From positions 1 through 44,623 of the forward strand of contig CAZSQG010000026.1 in the NCBI GenBank assembly GCA_964608615.1: DNA of 44,623 nt, written 5' to 3'. The position numbers were made by a program, and so were the translations under genes. The notes under the pieces were generated by a model. It had not been told where the DNA came from, searched no databases, and saw only the letters and a list, made by a program, of their open reading frames with translations. This document shows positions 26,348-34,448 of the stretch, one piece after another. Numbering within the stretch: position 1 is the stretch's first letter; every line of letters begins with the position of its first letter. This DNA is from CALEUX01 sp964608615 (lineage in GTDB: Bacteria; Bacteroidota; Bacteroidia; Bacteroidales; Marinilabiliaceae).

Positions 26348-27019
26348 TTAAGAAAGATTCGATTTTATTCCTGCCTCAATGTCAACAATGCTTATAATCA
26401 CCTGTTCTTTTGCATCTCGAATAGCTCCGATTTTTCGGTCCAGATCTGTAAAATTATTTTCATATTTTTGATCAATGGCCATAAGCTGGTTGTTCAGAGC
26501 AACTTCTTGATTTTGCAGGTCCTGAATTTGACGTGTCAGTTGTTGGATTTTTATCCTTGTATCCTTTAGGCCCTGGTTAAGGTTATTTTTTTCGGTGTCT
26601 TTTTCAATTTGTAGTTCCTGTTTTTTTGAGGCGCCCTTGTTTAATTCTGTATCGGCAGCTTGTTGCACTAAATTTTTGTAAAACATGGCGCTCTCTATTA
26701 ACCTCGAGGGCGTTAGCGATTTGTCAATTTTTTGTGCTATTCGGTAAACGGTTTTATAGATTTCAGCATTTGGATTTTGTTTTTCTTCAAAAAGTGATTC
26801 TGTGTATTCCAGAAAGTCAAATCCAGGCTGGTTGTTTGTATTAATTAAATTCTGGAGTCTTTGAACGAAGTCTTCAACCAGAGGTTGATGCCCTGGTGAC
26901 GATTGAGGAGTTGAATAGTGAATCGGTTCTGCATCCCGAGGTTGGTCTTTTTGCGAACCTGTTTCAGTCTCTCTAAAAAATAATTGTCTGAAGCTAAATC
27001 CTTTATCTTTTTCTGACAT
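26348..27019 (-). CDS. Soluble coiled-coil protein, first gene of the SBP-OmpA operon
   Basis: The protein was not recognised. The 223 residues have no signal or membrane segment. Residues 1-50 are polar and low-complexity (Gln, Pro and Ser rich). About 50-125 is a compact helical part (LVEDFVQRLQNLINTNNQPG and onwards). About 128-218 is a strong coiled coil with repeated Gln/Asn/Lys (IKIQQLTRQIQDLQNQEVAL). It is presumably a cytoplasmic partner of the membrane coiled-coil protein encoded 21 bases downstream. It is the promoter-proximal gene, so its product may be made in the largest amount. A GTP/ATP-binding motif was looked for and not found. Confidence 0.78.
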   Translation of the reverse strand: MSEKDKGFSFRQLFFRETETGSQKDQPRDAEPIHYSTPQSSPGHQPLVEDFVQRLQNLINTNNQPGFDFLEYTESLFEEKQNPNAEIYKTVYRIAQKIDKSLTPSRLIESAMFYKNLVQQAADTELNKGASKKQELQIEKDTEKNNLNQGLKDTRIKIQQLTRQIQDLQNQEVALNNQLMAIDQKYENNFTDLDRKIGAIRDAKEQVIISIVDIEAGIKSNLS

Positions 27020-27063
27020 TTCCTTTAACTTTTTTTTTAGTTGCTAGTTTTAAAGAATTATTA

Positions 27064-27071
27064 CAAAAATA
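27064..27071 (-). promoter_or_regulatory. Candidate -7 box of the SBP-OmpA operon
   Basis: On the minus strand the sequence reads TATTTTTG, matching TAnnTTTG, about 45 bases before the first start codon at 27019. No -33 TTTG is visible at the expected spacing; instead a perfect inverted repeat lies just upstream, which could mean an activator-dependent promoter. Confidence 0.35.
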
Positions 27072-27097
27072 GGATTTTTTTATTTTGTTTTTTTCTT

Positions 27098-27137
27098 TAA
27101 AGTTAATTAATGCAAGTTATTGTATTAATTAACTTTA
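27098..27137. promoter_or_regulatory. Operator-like perfect inverted repeat upstream of the SBP-OmpA operon
   Basis: TAAAGTTAATTAAT (27098-27111) and ATTAATTAACTTTA (27124-27137) are exact inverted repeats of 14 bp with a 12-base spacer. They lie about 80-120 bases before the operon's first start and just upstream of the candidate -7 box. Neither strand has a T-run after the stem, which argues against an intrinsic terminator and for a protein-binding site. Confidence 0.6.
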
Positions 27138-27392
27138 TGAAAACAACCGGAAACGTTCAATATCTTTTGTTTAATAGACTATATGTTTTGTATGTTTTTG
27201 ATAATGTGTATAGCAAGAGCAAGAGGTATTAGTAGTGAAACCAACCGGATGATTTCCAGAAGTTTAATTTTAACAGTGAAACAGCTTATGATAGTCCTAT
27301 CAACCAGGTGTTTTCGGCCTTTCCTTCCAGGTAGGCTAACTGGGACGATGTTAGCAGTGTAAATTTTTATAGAACAGCAGAGTGATTATTGT
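27138..27392. other. Gene-free spacer with a possible coding relic
   Basis: This is the rest of the 373-base gap between the two big operons. On the plus strand, about 27262-27385, one frame reads like a protein fragment (FNFNSETAYDSPINQVFSAF, then a TAG, then ANWDDVSSVNFYRTAE). It may be the remnant of a secreted-protein gene; no start or family is visible. Confidence 0.3.
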
Positions 27393-30300
27393 TTACAATA
27401 GCAAATTCTTTTTTATGGGTAAGCTAAAATAGAATACTGAACCTTTTTCGAGTTCCGATTCAACCCATATTTTACCATCAAGTAATTGAAGGTATTCTTT
27501 AATTATTGCTAATCCAAGGCCAGAACCTTCGTGCATTCGGTTGGATTTATTATCGGCTTGAACAAACCTGTCAAAAATAGCATTAATTCGTTTTGGTGGA
27601 ATGCCGATGCCTGAATCCTTAACATAGAAGGTAACAATATTATCCTCTATACTGTTTCCAAATACCACATTCCCTTTTTTTGTGAACTTAATGGCATTAT
27701 TAATGAGATTGGTAAGGATACTGTTGAGGATGTTCAAATCAGTTTCTATCAATGCCTTATCACCAGCTATTTGATTATCAATAGTCAATTCTAAACCTTT
27801 GGCATTAGCTTGCGGCATAAAGAAGTTAAGGTGTTGTTCCATTATATCGGGAAGATATATTGCTGAATAATTTACGTTAATCTGGTTTGATTCAATTTTA
27901 GAAATTTCAATTATGTTATTAATGGTTTTTAGTAATCGCTCACCACTTTTATTTATAATATCTATAAAATGTTCTTTATCTGTAGCAGTTAAGTCGGGTT
28001 CCTTAAGCAAACCAATAAAACCTAATATGCCATTCATAGGTGTTCGTATTTCATGCGACATGTTTTGAAGAAATGCCGTTTTTAAACTATCAGACTCTTC
28101 AGCTTTATTTTTTGCTTTCAATAAATCATTAGTTCTTTCTTCAACCAATTGCTCAAGGTAATTACGATATTTTTGAAGTTCTTCGTTTTGTTGATATATT
28201 TGTAAATGTGATTGTTCCAGTTCCAGGTTCTTTTTGGCTAATTCTGATGTTCGTTCATTAACTTTAATATCAAGAGTTTTTTTCTCCTGTAAATGCTTAA
28301 AATCGCGCATTATAACGATTATAATAACAACAAAAAACAGTAAAGCAAAAGCCAGAATTGGGAACCACCATTTTTCCCAAATAGGGGTTTCAATTGTTAT
28401 GTTGATTTCAATGGGTAATTCAGAAGATACTCCATCACCCGATGTTGCCCATAATTTAAAAGTATATTGTCCACTTTTAAGCCCGGAATATTCAACTTTA
28501 TTATTGAAGGTTGTAACTGGATTCAGATCAAAACCATCCAGATGATAATGGTACTTAACAAGCTGAGGTTCTTTTAGGTTAATTCCAATAAATTCGATAG
28601 TAATATCATATTTACCCTTAGGCAGAACTATTCTTTCGCTATAATCTGTAATATTATTATTCACCTTAAGTGAAGTGATACTTAACACAGGAGGATTTAA
28701 AATTTCACTTTCCATATTTGGATTATAAACATGAAGTCCTTTAGATGTTACAAACCAGATATTGTTATGATTATCCTTAGATATTGTTCTGATATAAGAG
28801 TTTTTGCTTTCAGTTTCAATATAATCCAGAAACGGTTTTACATGCAAATCAGAAATTCTGATTTTACTAATACCATCTTTATGACCAACCCAAACGTTTT
28901 TATCATCACCTAAAAGAGAGTAGCAATAGTTGGATAACAAACCTTGTTTTGATGTAATATTGACAATAGAATCAACATTGATGCGAAATACTCCACATCC
29001 ATCGGAGCAAACCCATATTACTGAGTCTTTATCTTCAGTAATGGATCTAAGAGTATGGTTATTATTGTTATCTGTAATTACCTTTATTTTGTTTACTTTG
29101 TTATTCTCAATAAAAGCAAGCGTATTTTCCAGCATGGATACCCAAACTCTTTGTTTTGAGTCGATAAAAACATGATTTACATAATTGTGAGGTAATCCAC
29201 CTTTCTCAATTGTAAACCATTGCTGATAGTTATTTAGTATATTATAACAGCTTAAACCTTTTTTAGTACCAATCCATATTAGGCTGTCTTTCCCTGCAAT
29301 AGATGTTATGGAGTTTTCAAGTACACCATCACTAATATTTATTTTTTCAAAAGACTTAGTGCCTATATTTTTTTGATATATACCATTTTTTTCAGTCCCT
29401 ATTAGTATAATATCGTTTTTAGTAACAAAAATTGATGTTATTTTATCAAAAGGTGAAAATCCCCTAATAGGAAAAAACTCAATTACATCATTGCTTTGCT
29501 GATTAATTTGCAACAAGCCTTTTTCTGTTGCTAACCAAATATGTTTGTCAGAAATAAAAATAGAAGAAACGCCTATTCCGTATTTATCATTAAATGAGTA
29601 GGTTGAAAAAATCTTTTTGGTAATTTGAGTTAATCCTTTTCCAAAGGTACCACTCCAAATATTTCCATCACTATCAGCATAAACTGTTTTAATATTATTG
29701 CCAGAGAAACCTGTTTTTTCATTGAAATAAGTCGGTGAGCCAAATACTCCTAAGGTAATTTGTGGAAACAAAACTATTCCATTACCAAAGGTTCCAACCC
29801 AAATATTTGAATCACTGTCCTCAAACAGACTTTGGACTCCAGTAAAATTTGAATCAGGAAATGAATGAATAGCAAGGAGCTTTTCTCCATCTGTTTTTAG
29901 GGAATAAATACCATGATTTTCTGTTGCAACAAAAAAGCCTGAACGATCTTTTTTTTCAATTATATCAACAATTTTTACAAAAGGTATTTGATTAATCTGT
30001 TCTGTGAGGATAATTTCCCCTGAATATTTATCAATTGAACATTTGCTTAATCCATTGATTGAGCCTACCAGAATTTGATTGTCGGTTAAGAATTTAAAAG
30101 TAAAAATTGGCATTTGCTTATTCAGCAATGAATCATTAATTCCCATTATTTCTGAATCAAGCTTGATAAGACCACTTCCAAACGATGCAGCCCAAATAGA
30201 GCCATTGGGCGATCTTTCGATATCAGTGATGGTTGATTTCATATCAAGCTCTGGAACTGGGGAAAAATTGTTTTTATGGTAACGGGTTATTTTCCCATTC

Positions 30301-30611
30301 ATATGGCCAAACCAAAGAGTATCTCCTGCATTATAAGCGCTGGTTATAAAATTATCGGCCAATGAATCTTCAGTTGAGAAAGAGTCAAATTTAAAACCAT
30401 CGTATTTGGATAATCCATTACCTGTTCCAATCCACAAAAAACCTTTATTATCCTGAATAATTGAATAAATATATGGCTGAGGTAGCTCTTCAGAGAACTC
30501 ATTATAATTGTATTGTTGTGAATACCCTATAAAAGAAGAAAACAGGGAGATCAATAATAATCCAACACGATTATTAATAATTATTTTTATTTTGTTCCTT
30601 GTAATTTTCAT
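27393..30611 (-). CDS. Propeller sensor histidine kinase (Reg_prop/Y_Y_Y/HisKA/HATPase)
   Basis: The 1072-residue membrane sensor has an N-terminal signal (ending about GYSQ) and a periplasmic double propeller of Reg_prop repeats (many xxWIGTxxG motifs, such as DNKGFLWIGTGNGLSKYDG). Then come a Y_Y_Y immunoglobulin-like domain (about 660-735), one membrane span (about 747-768), a coiled coil, and HisKA with phospho-acceptor His853 (MSHEIRTPMNG). HATPase follows with N-box (LTNLINNAIKF), G1 (DSGIGIP) and G2 (GSGLGLAI). Unlike classical hybrid HTCS regulators it ends after HATPase, with no receiver and no AraC domain, so a separate response regulator is needed; none is in the window. The ATG at 30611 overlaps the upstream TGA (TGATG), showing translational coupling to the secreted protein gene; a GTG at 30614 is less likely. 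Confidence 0.93.
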   Translation of the reverse strand: MKITRNKIKIIINNRVGLLLISLFSSFIGYSQQYNYNEFSEELPQPYIYSIIQDNKGFLWIGTGNGLSKYDGFKFDSFSTEDSLADNFITSAYNAGDTLWFGHMNGKITRYHKNNFSPVPELDMKSTITDIERSPNGSIWAASFGSGLIKLDSEIMGINDSLLNKQMPIFTFKFLTDNQILVGSINGLSKCSIDKYSGEIILTEQINQIPFVKIVDIIEKKDRSGFFVATENHGIYSLKTDGEKLLAIHSFPDSNFTGVQSLFEDSDSNIWVGTFGNGIVLFPQITLGVFGSPTYFNEKTGFSGNNIKTVYADSDGNIWSGTFGKGLTQITKKIFSTYSFNDKYGIGVSSIFISDKHIWLATEKGLLQINQQSNDVIEFFPIRGFSPFDKITSIFVTKNDIILIGTEKNGIYQKNIGTKSFEKINISDGVLENSITSIAGKDSLIWIGTKKGLSCYNILNNYQQWFTIEKGGLPHNYVNHVFIDSKQRVWVSMLENTLAFIENNKVNKIKVITDNNNNHTLRSITEDKDSVIWVCSDGCGVFRINVDSIVNITSKQGLLSNYCYSLLGDDKNVWVGHKDGISKIRISDLHVKPFLDYIETESKNSYIRTISKDNHNNIWFVTSKGLHVYNPNMESEILNPPVLSITSLKVNNNITDYSERIVLPKGKYDITIEFIGINLKEPQLVKYHYHLDGFDLNPVTTFNNKVEYSGLKSGQYTFKLWATSGDGVSSELPIEINITIETPIWEKWWFPILAFALLFFVVIIIVIMRDFKHLQEKKTLDIKVNERTSELAKKNLELEQSHLQIYQQNEELQKYRNYLEQLVEERTNDLLKAKNKAEESDSLKTAFLQNMSHEIRTPMNGILGFIGLLKEPDLTATDKEHFIDIINKSGERLLKTINNIIEISKIESNQINVNYSAIYLPDIMEQHLNFFMPQANAKGLELTIDNQIAGDKALIETDLNILNSILTNLINNAIKFTKKGNVVFGNSIEDNIVTFYVKDSGIGIPPKRINAIFDRFVQADNKSNRMHEGSGLGLAIIKEYLQLLDGKIWVESELEKGSVFYFSLPIKKNLLL

Positions 30612-31576
30612 CACTTAATTCCTTTCATACGAATTTTAGGTGTATAAACAGGAGCTCCTCCCAAGGGGATAACAAAGAAAGGTAATGAGACACCGTATTG
30701 GTTCTTGACAATTATCACCACATTATTATTTACTACTTTTATTTTTTTATTCTTAATGAATTGGATTTCTATTGATGTATTTTGTTCTTCCTCCAAAATA
30801 GGGAAGAATGTGTTTTCCCAATTATCCTCACCTGAAACCTTGCACAATAAGCCATTTTTTGCTATTGATATTACTTTTATTACTCCATCGCTGTCCCAAT
30901 CAAAATTAGATACTTCAATTGAAATAGTTTCATTATCAATATAGGGATATATTTGAGAAATACTTTGTTGGTTGTTAGTCAACCTCAATGAATACTCATA
31001 AGTAAAGACATTTCCACCTTCTACTGGAATATTCTCATCAGCACTGGTGCTTAAGAAATATCTGTATAAATTCCCATCATTACCTGAAACTCCCTGCGCT
31101 ATTACTTTAAAAACACGACTATCGAATTTCTCAACATATTCACCTTCGAAAGGGTTAAGTGGGCCAAAAGAGTAATACCTATTGTTATATTCAGCGGCAG
31201 AATCAAATGATTTGGCGGCTAGTAAAAAACCGCTTTTGTAATTTCCAATAGGGTTTGTGTTTTGAGCGTCATTATGTGACCAGCATCCACCGCCTCCATA
31301 AACCGTGAAATTCGTAATAGTATTAAAGTCCTCTTTGGGTTCGTCATAATCACCTCCGGTATCAGGATCAAACACTCTGATGTAAACGGGTTCAGTTTGT
31401 GATGCAGGTACGGAAAAAAAGAAAACCTGACAAAAATCGTCATCCCCCCAGGATGTACCTGCATCTTTTCCAAAAGTAACTAGAAATGGAATGTTTTCAC
31501 TAGCAGCAGGAACCATTTGCGAAAATGTTTTGCCTGTGATTAAAACAAATAAAAACACTAAAGCTATGTTTCGCAT
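30611..31576 (-). CDS. Unrecognised secreted protein coupled to the sensor kinase
   Basis: This 321-residue protein has a clear signal peptide (MRNIALVFLFVLITGKTFSQ). The mature part is rich in aromatic, Asp and Gly residues and looks all-beta, probably two sandwich domains. Notable segments are WGDDDFCQVFFFSVP, RVFDPDTGGDYDEPKEDFNT, VYGGGGCWSHND and FDWDSDGVIKVIS. The Asp-rich loops could bind Ca2+, which is inference. It has no T9SS C-terminal domain and no lipobox, so it may stay periplasmic. It starts 7 bases after the PD40/PKD gene and its TGA overlaps the kinase ATG, so a ligand or co-sensor role for the kinase is an attractive but untested idea. Confidence 0.8.
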   Translation of the reverse strand: MRNIALVFLFVLITGKTFSQMVPAASENIPFLVTFGKDAGTSWGDDDFCQVFFFSVPASQTEPVYIRVFDPDTGGDYDEPKEDFNTITNFTVYGGGGCWSHNDAQNTNPIGNYKSGFLLAAKSFDSAAEYNNRYYSFGPLNPFEGEYVEKFDSRVFKVIAQGVSGNDGNLYRYFLSTSADENIPVEGGNVFTYEYSLRLTNNQQSISQIYPYIDNETISIEVSNFDWDSDGVIKVISIAKNGLLCKVSGEDNWENTFFPILEEEQNTSIEIQFIKNKKIKVVNNNVVIIVKNQYGVSLPFFVIPLGGAPVYTPKIRMKGIK

Positions 31577-31583
31577 TATATCT

Positions 31584-33530
31584 TTATTTTAAGTTTGGAT
31601 ATCTATAGAAAATAAATTTTATCTCTTGACTTTTGTCAGCAAATCCCTTCCTTTTTAATGATGTGCCTTTCTTGTCATAATCAGTATTGTTATGTAAGTT
31701 AATTGAAATACCCTTCACAGAAAAATAATCTTCCAAATAGCGAATACTCTTATTGGCAAAGTTCTGATTACTTAATGAAGACTCTATATTTATGGAATAT
31801 AAAAGTTTTAAATCAGTATTAGTTTGAAGAATTTGTATTATTCTATCTAAAATTATACCATTTTCAATTCCTGTTGGGCTAATTATAATTTTACCTCCAT
31901 TAACAGCGGTAAGATTGTTTACCAAGTTTGCTTTTTGATTATCGGATAAATTCGGCGTAAAAAAAATGTTGACATCCAGTAGTGTTTTTTCTGAATTATA
32001 GGGTTCGTTAGTAACACTGGTTATTATTGTGTCAAGAGTATGTTCGTCAATTGAATAATATTCAGATAAGTCATTTATTGATTTGGCTGTATGTAATGCC
32101 ATTTGTTGAATGTTTTCATAGATTTTTATTTTTTTATATCCACAAACCTTTGAAACACCACTGATGCTATCGTTGGTTACAACCAAACCCAGATTTACGA
32201 TATATTCACCTTTAGAGCTAAATGTTTTCTTTACTATTGGTCCATTAATGGTGAACCCTTCACCAAAGTCCCACCAATAATCAATTATTCTATAGTTGGG
32301 TATGCAGGAGCTAATTCCATCGAATGAAATTTCATCTCCAACAATACCAACATCCAAAGAATTGATAAAAGCTTGTTCTCTTTCAAAGAGCTCGAACTCA
32401 TAATAATTTTTTCCTATAATTGAGTCTTCAACTATGGCATCGTGAACTTCTAATTTTACACTATATTTGCCGGGTCCAGGAAAACAGTGCTTAACCTTTA
32501 ATCCCCTTTTCTTTAAATTGTCGCCAAAATTCCACTCGTAAACTACTGGTTTGGTGTTAATACCAGTTTCATACTCATCGTAAAACAAAAAACAATAATT
32601 GTTGTTAATTATACTGTCGCATGAACAGAATTGAATAGGCTTTAAGGAGAATCGGTAAATATCATCTGAACCTTGCCGGTTAGAAGAAAACAATCCCGAC
32701 TGAAAAGTTTCATCAGTCACTAGACCAAAATCATCTTTTTCTGTATTAATGTCTGCGTCCAGATGAAAAGGTTTAAGCCAGATGCCATTAACTTGCTGAG
32801 AGAAATAAATATCTTTTCCACCCATTCCGTTATGTCCATCAGAAGCAAAGAACAGCCTTCCTGATTTGCAAATAAAGGGGAATGACTCATTCCCGGGTGT
32901 GTTGATAGAACTTCCCAAATTAACCATTTCACTCCAGCCCTCATCGGTTAAGTATGAATAATACAAGTCAGTACCACCATAACCACCAGGCATATCTGAC
33001 GCAAAATAAAGTCGTTGGCCATCGTTCGATAATGAAGGTGTTAGTAGTGAATAAGAGCCTGAATTATATGGGAAGGGAGTTATATTTATCCATTTACCGT
33101 TAATCATCTCAGCTGAGTATATTCCTAATGTGTTATTAATGTCTGATACATCTGCCAATGATCTTTTAATGTTATTGTTTCGTCCAAAATATATGATATT
33201 CCCTTGTTGATTAAAAGTTATTGGGCCATCATTAAAGTATGTAGTTAGCTCTTTTGAAAAAAGATGTGGGATGCCCCATTTTGTGCTATCCTTTGATGAA
33301 ACATAAAAAATACTGTAGAGATTTTTTTCTTTGTTCTGATAGGTTGATAATGAATTATGACGAAGACTAGAAGAAAACACTACTCCATTTTTGTAAAATA
33401 CGGGCGAAAACTCATCTTGAACCAATGAACTGAAAGATGTGAGTTCAACATCATACCTTTTTTCCTGAGCCAATGTTCTGCAGGTTACCACAATGAGGGC
33501 TATTAATATTATTTTAAGCTGTATTTTCAT
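31584..33530 (-). CDS. PD40/PKD protein with degenerate OmpA-like C-terminus (T9SS-associated)
   Basis: The 648-residue secreted protein has a signal peptide (ends CRTLAQ). Residues about 35-290 form a PD40/WD40-like propeller (LTPSLSNDGQRLYFASDMPG, SFPFICKSGRLFFASDG, GLFSSNRQGSDDIYRF). Two PKD-type domains follow (EWNFGDNLKKRGLKVKHCFP; YWWDFGEGFTINGPIVKKTF). About 530-648 has the spacing of an OmpA-like fold (LDVNIFFTPNLSDNQKANL, then NQNFANKSIRYLEDYF) but lacks the Asp and Arg that bind peptidoglycan. The layout parallels PorE-type periplasmic T9SS proteins. It starts 2 bases after the PorP/SprF stop, so it probably works with that cargo-docking protein. Confidence 0.82.
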   Translation of the reverse strand: MKIQLKIILIALIVVTCRTLAQEKRYDVELTSFSSLVQDEFSPVFYKNGVVFSSSLRHNSLSTYQNKEKNLYSIFYVSSKDSTKWGIPHLFSKELTTYFNDGPITFNQQGNIIYFGRNNNIKRSLADVSDINNTLGIYSAEMINGKWINITPFPYNSGSYSLLTPSLSNDGQRLYFASDMPGGYGGTDLYYSYLTDEGWSEMVNLGSSINTPGNESFPFICKSGRLFFASDGHNGMGGKDIYFSQQVNGIWLKPFHLDADINTEKDDFGLVTDETFQSGLFSSNRQGSDDIYRFSLKPIQFCSCDSIINNNYCFLFYDEYETGINTKPVVYEWNFGDNLKKRGLKVKHCFPGPGKYSVKLEVHDAIVEDSIIGKNYYEFELFEREQAFINSLDVGIVGDEISFDGISSCIPNYRIIDYWWDFGEGFTINGPIVKKTFSSKGEYIVNLGLVVTNDSISGVSKVCGYKKIKIYENIQQMALHTAKSINDLSEYYSIDEHTLDTIITSVTNEPYNSEKTLLDVNIFFTPNLSDNQKANLVNNLTAVNGGKIIISPTGIENGIILDRIIQILQTNTDLKLLYSINIESSLSNQNFANKSIRYLEDYFSVKGISINLHNNTDYDKKGTSLKRKGFADKSQEIKFIFYRYPNLK

Positions 33531-33532
33531 TA

Positions 33533-34447
33533 TTAAAACTGACGAGGATTTGGTACCAAAGCTGAAAAATTGAATACATAATTAAGCATAATTTCTTGAG
33601 AATTCCTAAACAAACGGTTCTGAGTACCTGTTTCAAAACTATAGGAGTATGCTAACCTTAATTGGTTATTAACTTGATATTGAAATACCAAATTGGCATT
33701 TTTTTGAGTTCGCCAACCACCACCAATCCATATTTTATCATTAAATATTACCTGGGACATAATGTCGAGTTGTAATGGATTTAATTGATGGTATTTGGCT
33801 AATATTGTTGGGTATATTTTCACTTTTGAACCAACATTTAGAATGATCCCGGCATTAAAGAAATAGTTATAATTTTTTGGGTCATTAACCCCAATATATT
33901 TACCCTGATCATTATTATATTCATGACTAATAAATAATGGTATAGAAAAACCGGCAAAGAACTTTTGTGTTGAATAATAAACACCCATACTAAAGTTGGG
34001 CAAAACCCCGAAAGTTCTGGTATCAGCTAACAACTCATCGTTAGCATCTCTTGCTTTCAAATGATTCCAGTTAGTGTTATAATTTGAGAGAGCTAGCCCA
34101 AGACCAAGTGAAACTTTTCCGTAACCCAGATCAATACGATAAGCATAGTTTCCTACTATATTGGTTTCTTTACTGATACCAACTTGATCATGCAGTATTA
34201 CTAACCCAAGACCAATTCGTTCATTATTTAGCGGTGTATGAATTGATACCGAACTGGTAGTTGGGATTCCTCCAAAATCAGCAAAATAACGCCTATGAGT
34301 AACAGTTGCACTTAATGCTTCCTGACTTCCAGCGTATGCGGGATTTATTGTTAGTGCTTCATGAACATAGTAATCTGAACTAGAAAACAATTGTCCTACA
34401 GCCAATACTGGAAGTATTAATATAATTACTAAAAAACCTAATCTCAT
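33533..34447 (-). CDS. PorP/SprF family type IX secretion protein
   Basis: This is an outer-membrane beta-barrel protein of the PorP/SprF family. SprF-like members are known to be needed for secretion or attachment of type B C-terminal-domain cargo. From ATG 34447 the protein has 304 residues with signal MRLGFLVIILILPVLAVGQ; an earlier in-frame ATG at 34468 would overlap the upstream gene and spoil the signal. The family hallmark near the N-terminus is present (HEALTINPAYAGSQEALSAT), followed by alternating barrel strands and a C-terminal strand ending with aromatic residues. It starts 1 base after the stop of the type B cargo gene, the classic cargo/SprF pairing. Confidence 0.93.
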   Translation of the reverse strand: MRLGFLVIILILPVLAVGQLFSSSDYYVHEALTINPAYAGSQEALSATVTHRRYFADFGGIPTTSSVSIHTPLNNERIGLGLVILHDQVGISKETNIVGNYAYRIDLGYGKVSLGLGLALSNYNTNWNHLKARDANDELLADTRTFGVLPNFSMGVYYSTQKFFAGFSIPLFISHEYNNDQGKYIGVNDPKNYNYFFNAGIILNVGSKVKIYPTILAKYHQLNPLQLDIMSQVIFNDKIWIGGGWRTQKNANLVFQYQVNNQLRLAYSYSFETGTQNRLFRNSQEIMLNYVFNFSALVPNPRQF

Positions 34448-34448
34448 T

